Shown piece by piece: positions 59,747 to 64,000 of a stretch of 64,000 bases of DNA; positions within the stretch are counted from its first letter, which is position 1; every line of letters starts with the position of its first letter. The stretch is taken from positions 62,001-126,000 of the forward strand of contig JARLGY010000036.1 in assembly GCA_031292525.1 (NCBI GenBank). The letters are read 5' to 3'. Under the pieces are notes generated by a model. The model was not told where the DNA came from and did not search any database. It was given only the letters and a program-made list of their open reading frames with translations. This stretch comes from Flavipsychrobacter sp. GTDB taxonomy: Bacteria > Bacteroidota > Bacteroidia > Chitinophagales > Chitinophagaceae. The translations under genes were made by a program, and so were the position numbers.

Positions 59747-60823
59747 TTATTGTTTCTTTTTAAAAGGATCACTAAAGGCTGGGTCACATATAAAGGCTGA
59801 GTCAGTAAGTGTTTTCAAAAATGATATTATTTTCCGTTGCTCATCCACAGAGAAATGTGCTCCTTTCCTGTGTGCAAATTCCATTTTGCTATCAATGTTA
59901 GCGCATACGTTTACGCCTGCACTATAAAAATTAAGAACATCTTCTATTGTCTTGAATCTACCATCATGCATATATGGGGCAGTGAGCATAACATTCCTTA
60001 GTGATGGTATTTTAAATTTTCCAAAATCATCAATATATCCTGTAATGCCGCCTCTGCCTTTATCTTTATAATTATTGGCATCGGCTATTGGGTCTAACCC
60101 GTTATTACTAAAATTGAATGTCGAACCTAATGGGTCAGAGTCGGTCGTATGGCAGTGTAGACAATCTCCCCTGGTCATATCATTCACTAAGTTGAAGCCT
60201 TCATATTCTTCTGCGGTAAAAGCGCTCTTTCCTATCAGCACCATATCATATTTAGATCTGTAAGAAATAAGTGTTCGCTCAAACTGTCCAATAGCTTTGG
60301 CTACTAAAGTGCTGTCTATATATTCTGCTCCAAAAACAGCTTTAAACTTGGCTCGGTAAAACGTGCTGTTGTTTAGGCGTATAGATACTTCTGGCCAGTT
60401 CATATCCATCTCATTGTGCGTTCGCACAGGATGGTAAATTTGGCGTTCTATTGTTTCTGCTTTCCCATCCCAGAAGAAATTTTTATGCCATGCGAGGTTG
60501 AACAATGGCATCGTGTTTCGGGTCATCAGCTCTCCCGTTCCTCCTTTGCTAAAGGTGTTAGGGCCATCGCTGAATGCCGCTTTTTGTTTGTGGCAACTGC
60601 CGCATGATAGAGTTCTCTTTCGGCTTAATATGGGGTCGTAGAATAAATACCGCCCAAGTTCTGCACCTTCCACAGTTACCACATTGCTGGTATCTCTGGG
60701 CATAGCAGGAAACAGTTTTAACTTCGGGAAAATATATAGGGTAGTAAGATGCGCCTTAAACGCGGACGCTAACCATATAATCGTTAGTAGCAGTACCACA
60801 ATATATCCTTTCCGCATTTTCAT
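59747..60823 (-). CDS. Di-haem cytochrome c peroxidase (MauG/CCP family)
   Basis: This 358-residue protein has a membrane/signal helix (about 7-22) and two c-haem motifs, SCGSCH (C74-H78) and DCLHCH (C221-H225), both with normal spacing, and the MauG/CCP pattern (YLFYDPILSRKRTLSCGSCH; ITGYIDDFGKFKIPSLRNV; APYMHDGRFKTIEDVL). It reduces H2O2 in the periplasm using electrons from a c-type cytochrome. It lies 3 nt after the T9SS gene upstream, so they form an operon. Confidence 0.9.
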   Translation of the reverse strand: MKMRKGYIVVLLLTIIWLASAFKAHLTTLYIFPKLKLFPAMPRDTSNVVTVEGAELGRYLFYDPILSRKRTLSCGSCHKQKAAFSDGPNTFSKGGTGELMTRNTMPLFNLAWHKNFFWDGKAETIERQIYHPVRTHNEMDMNWPEVSIRLNNSTFYRAKFKAVFGAEYIDSTLVAKAIGQFERTLISYRSKYDMVLIGKSAFTAEEYEGFNLVNDMTRGDCLHCHTTDSDPLGSTFNFSNNGLDPIADANNYKDKGRGGITGYIDDFGKFKIPSLRNVMLTAPYMHDGRFKTIEDVLNFYSAGVNVCANIDSKMEFAHRKGAHFSVDEQRKIISFLKTLTDSAFICDPAFSDPFKKKQ

Positions 60824-60826
60824 TCG

Positions 60827-61741
60827 CTACTTCTTCAGGAAAATTGGGAATGTCTTACTCTTGATGTTTGTATTCACTTTTAGGTAGTACAAGCCACTGG
60901 GGTGATTGCTAATATCAATAAAATATTTTGTTGGTGCTCGTCCGTACTCTTCTACTACCTCTCCTTTCATATCTGTCAATTGCATGCTTTCTATTATGTG
61001 GTAGTCTTCTATTTTTTCCGCCTCAATATTTACAATGCCAGTAGTACTGGTTGGATAAACCCTTAAATATTCTGTCTGCTTCACATTCTTTACAATATGA
61101 ACGTAGGTTACGCTAGAAATCATATTATCTATCATCCACCCTTCCCCTTTGTTGCTTGTAGAGTCAGATTTTAATGTAAATCTGATAATAACCGAGTCAC
61201 CTAAAGATGATAAATAAGAGTTGTCAAAGCAGAACCAAATATCTTTCCATGCACTGTCAGTTCCGCTAAAACAAGGTTCACCTGTTGCTAATGTATCTTT
61301 ATTGGCCCTATCAAAACCATAAAAATTATAAACATGTGGGCTGTTAAAGGCATTGCTCCATGTTGTCCCTTTGTCAATAGAGAATTCTACTATTGCGCCG
61401 TCATGGTGTTTCACTAGGTCAAGTTTTTGTTTCCACCTGATAGCTAATATTCCCCAGGTCATAAATGGTGTTGTTATAAAACTAAATCTTGAAATATTAT
61501 TGGGCGGATAATTATTTACGGTGTCTGTCACAATTGCATTGGGATAAGTCGCAGCACTGTCAAAAATAGCTTTGTGAGGAGCGCCGATCTGCCATACATT
61601 GCTGCTGCTTGTATCTAAATGAATGATCAGGGAGTTTGTGGCTGATGTATCAGTGCCATCAAAATACTGTTGGTAATGAATTTGTGCTGATGCTGTAGAA
61701 TGAAAAAGGATAGTAATAATTAAGAAGTAGATTTTTTTCAT
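60827..61741 (-). CDS. T9SS type A sorting-domain secreted protein
   Basis: This 304-residue protein has a signal peptide (MKKIYFLIITILFHSTASAQ), a beta-sandwich of about 200 residues (WQIGAPHKAIFDSAATYPNA; FSIDKGTTWSNAFNSPH) and a type A C-terminal domain (LRVYPTSTTGIVNIEA, ending KTFPIFLKK) in which the usual NP after YP is replaced by TS. It is co-transcribed with the peroxidase. It is probably a surface partner; its function is unknown. Confidence 0.82.
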   Translation of the reverse strand: MKKIYFLIITILFHSTASAQIHYQQYFDGTDTSATNSLIIHLDTSSSNVWQIGAPHKAIFDSAATYPNAIVTDTVNNYPPNNISRFSFITTPFMTWGILAIRWKQKLDLVKHHDGAIVEFSIDKGTTWSNAFNSPHVYNFYGFDRANKDTLATGEPCFSGTDSAWKDIWFCFDNSYLSSLGDSVIIRFTLKSDSTSNKGEGWMIDNMISSVTYVHIVKNVKQTEYLRVYPTSTTGIVNIEAEKIEDYHIIESMQLTDMKGEVVEEYGRAPTKYFIDISNHPSGLYYLKVNTNIKSKTFPIFLKK

Positions 61742-61917
61742 GATAGAAGATTTAATGGTTATCGTAATATAAATCTAATAAATATTTTATGAAAAAGTAT
61801 CTGTAAGGTCAATGGGTTACATTCAAAAATGTGAATATCCTTTTTTGCTCATCTCCCTTCCTCAATAGTATCTTGCAACTGTAAATAGGGTAGTGGGTGT
61901 TTGTCATCTTGAGTCAA

Positions 61918-62474
61918 AATGTCTGTAGTAATTTTTATTACAACAACAGACATTATACGCTAAACCCCTTTCTGGCAACACCTTTTAGCCAAAACGGAAA
62001 ATGTCCGCCGGCAGACATTGCTGGACATTTTAAGAAAAGAAAAGTTCTTATCCTGTAAATATTAAAAGTAAGTGAGGGCAGCCAATTTAAGACCGCCAGG
62101 TAGTACAAGGCTTTAGCATTCCACTTGGAATGTCCGTTTGGGTTTTTTGATCGCCCAACAGACATTTTATTCGAAAGCCTTACCAGTCAAGCAATACAGC
62201 GAAAATAGAAAATGTCCGCCGACAGACATTTCTGGACATTTTAAACAAAAAAGAGATGGCTAGTCAGTTAGGGATAATACCACTTCGACAATAAAATTAA
62301 GCACACATTCCTTGATATATAAACCCCAGCTTTCAAGCTGGGGGCTAGAAGATAAATATTTCGGCTTTAGCCATGATTTTGCCACTCAAACAGACACTTT
62401 ACTCTTAAAAACCTTGCCAGACTTGAGATGCCGCCGAAAATAAAAATGTCCGGGAACAGACATTCCCGGACATT
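61918..62474. repeat. Cluster of palindromic AATGTCYG repeats
   Basis: Five units carry an AATGTCYG arm paired with a CRGACATT or CGGACATT arm: 61918-61954, 62000-62030, 62129-62166, 62210-62242 and 62445-62474. Three of them (62000, 62210, 62445) share a fuller form with an internal CAGACATT and a preceding ~55-bp stretch beginning AACAGACA at about 61945, 62157 and 62387, so a ~90-bp element is repeated every 210-230 bp. The last unit, read on the minus strand, is a terminator for the peroxiredoxin. The 61742-62498 gap has no gene; the 70-codon minus-strand frame at 61953-62165 is made of repeat. Confidence 0.8.
62324..62345. terminator. Strong hairpin inside the repeat cluster
   Basis: CCCCAGCTT / AAGCTGGGG forms a perfect 9-bp stem around TC (effectively a 6-nt loop). 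No U-run follows, so its role as a terminator is not certain. Confidence 0.5.
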
Positions 62475-62480
62475 CTAAGC
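62445..62480 (-). terminator. Terminator of the peroxiredoxin gene (repeat unit 5)
   Basis: On the minus strand AATGTCCGGGAA / TTCCCGGACATT is followed by TTTTTATTTT. It lies 25 nt after the stop codon. Confidence 0.85.
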
Positions 62481-62498
62481 ATTAAATTTTATTTCGGT

Positions 62499-62972
62499 TT
62501 AGGCAGTCACCTGCTTCAGCGCATCTTGTATGGCAGTAAAGTTGGGAAGTTCAGTAGGTACTTCCAGCACCTCGGCATATTGTATTATACCCTCTTTATC
62601 TACTACAAAAGCCGACCTTTTAGATACGCCCTGCATGCCAAAGGCAAACTTTTCATATATCGCGCCATATGCTGTAGAAGCTTCCTTATTAAAGTCACTC
62701 AGCAGCGGGAAGTTCAGGTTCTGTTCTTTTTTAAACTTATCCAGTACAAAAACCGAATCTACAGAAATGCCCAATACCTCAGCATTCAGGTCATTATAAA
62801 TACTGTAATTATCTCTTATACTGCACAATTCCGCAGTGCATACTCCGGTAAATGCAAGTGGAAAGAACAACAATACTACATTCTTACCTCTGTAGTCGCT
62901 TAGTTTTATTTCTTTTTTATCACTGTCAAAAAGTGAAAATTCTGGTGCCTGCTGGCCTGCTGTAATTGCCAT
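62499..62972 (-). CDS. Peroxiredoxin (AhpE/PrxQ-like)
   Basis: This 157-residue protein has a thioredoxin fold with the peroxidatic motif PLAFTGVCTAELCSIRDNYS (C45 peroxidatic, C50 possible resolving), EAPEFSLFDSD-like opening (QAPEFSLFDSDKKEIKL) and a VSKRSAFVVDKEGIIQY strand. It detoxifies peroxides. It is a lone gene with its own terminator, divergent from groES across a 214-bp gap. Confidence 0.88.
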   Translation of the reverse strand: MAITAGQQAPEFSLFDSDKKEIKLSDYRGKNVVLLFFPLAFTGVCTAELCSIRDNYSIYNDLNAEVLGISVDSVFVLDKFKKEQNLNFPLLSDFNKEASTAYGAIYEKFAFGMQGVSKRSAFVVDKEGIIQYAEVLEVPTELPNFTAIQDALKQVTA

Positions 62973-63109
62973 AGTGTTTTATGTTTTATTATGTGTTAGG
63001 ATGCTTTGTGCTGTCAAAAGTAATACTAAACAGATATACTTAGGAAAAGTTGTCCGTTCATAAACAGATAATATTGCAATATGTCTTCCTGCGACTGCAC
63101 AATTGACAG

Positions 63110-63117
63110 TATTTTTG
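63110..63117 (+). promoter_or_regulatory. Possible -7 element of groESL
   Basis: TATTTTTG fits TAnnTTTG, about 70 nt before the groES ATG. No TTG lies at the usual -33 spacing, and no CIRCE-type inverted repeat was found. Confidence 0.35.
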
Positions 63118-63186
63118 CAATGGCATAGAAAGTGATAACAATAAGCACAACCAACAAAGGAAATTAACATTTAAAATAAAACAACT

Positions 63187-63468
63187 ATGGCGAACAACGT
63201 GAACATTACTCCATTGCACGACAGGGTTATTGTAAAGCCCGCACCAGCTGAAGAGAAAACAGCAGGTGGCATCATCATCCCCGATACTGCTAAAGAAAAA
63301 CCACAACGCGGTATAGTAGTAGCTGCAGGTCCTGGTAAAAAAGATGAGCCAATGACTGTAAAAAGTGGCGACAATGTATTGTATGGCAAATATGCCGGTA
63401 CAGAGATTTCTCTTGAAGGTAGCGACTACCTCATCATGCGCGAAAGCGACATCCTTGCAGTTGTATAA
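63187..63468 (+). CDS. groES: Co-chaperonin GroES
   Basis: This 93-residue protein has the GroES fold marks: [20 protein letters not shown], the mobile loop [16 protein letters not shown], and the C-terminal [16 protein letters not shown]. It caps the GroEL ring during protein folding. It starts the groESL operon, 72 bp before groEL. The ATG at 63187 is standard. Confidence 0.96.
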   Translation: MANNVNITPLHDRVIVKPAPAEEKTAGGIIIPDTAKEKPQRGIVVAAGPGKKDEPMTVKSGDNVLYGKYAGTEISLEGSDYLIMRESDILAVV

Positions 63469-63507
63469 TTATTATACAACCTCAGCAGGGATTTTTTACG
63501 TTATTAA

Positions 63508-64000
<493 letters not shown>

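Noticed and set aside
61953-62165. 70-codon minus-strand frame in the repeat cluster
   Set aside because: It consists of the palindromic repeat itself and similar frames arise wherever this repeat occurs; no protein family is evident.
63000-63186. CIRCE-type inverted repeat before groES
   Set aside because: No TTAGCACTC-type repeat is present in the upstream region.

Overview
The window looks like the chromosome of a member of the Bacteroidota, most likely a Chitinophagales/Chitinophagaceae-type soil or freshwater bacterium. The signs are several type IX secretion (T9SS) cargo proteins with type A or gliding-type C-terminal sorting domains, a TonB-dependent receptor with a carboxypeptidase-regulatory-like N-terminus, a fused ccoN-ccoO cbb3 oxidase subunit, LytTR and TPR-HTH regulators, and promoters with the Bacteroidota -7 element TAnnTTTG. 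Base composition is AT-rich overall.

Layout. 1-3.5 kb: the 3' part of a very long Ig-like T9SS protein, then tRNA-Asp. 3.5-7.7 kb (minus strand): an internally deleted AhpD-like protein, an AraC regulator, a sigma-54 activator that seems to have lost its 5' end, and a frameshifted IS110-family transposase. 8.0-9.8 kb: a predicted three-domain Cry-like pore-forming toxin (ricin-like, endotoxin-N-like, jacalin-like). 9.9-15.1 kb: an accessory block (two AraC regulators, a frameshifted SDR, a membrane protein, a GEVED T9SS protein, a DUF1398 protein) bracketed by two copies of a ~95-bp terminator-bearing repeat. 15.4-23.2 kb: a five-gene operon of T9SS protein, TonB receptor, beta-helix lipoprotein, MBL hydrolase and phytase-like histidine phosphatase. 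23.2-28.2 kb: LytTR and TPR-HTH regulators and a gliding-type secreted protein. 28.2-30.6 kb: a three-gene sdpCAB-like cluster, related to the Bacillus SDP cannibalism toxin system. 30.9-35 kb: housekeeping genes (tudor-like, DctA, NTF2-like, rhomboid, LOG family).

35-51 kb is a coherent low-oxygen respiration region: ccoS-ccoNO-ccoQ-ccoP-ccoG-ccoH-safE-hemN-usp on the minus strand, hemerythrin-like-ccoI on the minus strand, three small helical proteins, and a PAS histidine kinase with a response regulator fused to a Crp/FNR-type effector. Five promoters here carry a TGAY-N4-RTCA palindrome at one of only two exact distances (29.5 or 51.5 nt from palindrome centre to the T of TAnnTTTG), which defines a regulon from sequence alone. 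The fused response regulator keeps the Glu and Arg expected to read TGA/TCA half-sites and is the natural candidate regulator.

51-64 kb: envelope and housekeeping functions (cupin, nucleotidyltransferase, YkgJ-like, DUF5686 outer-membrane protein behind a Fur-box-like site, DNA alkylation repair, Bcp, M23 peptidase, di-haem peroxidase, T9SS protein), a cluster of palindromic AATGTCYG repeats, a peroxiredoxin, and groES-groEL running off the end. The most unusual items are the sdp-like cluster, the Cry-like toxin, the spacing-defined regulon and the palindromic repeat cluster.
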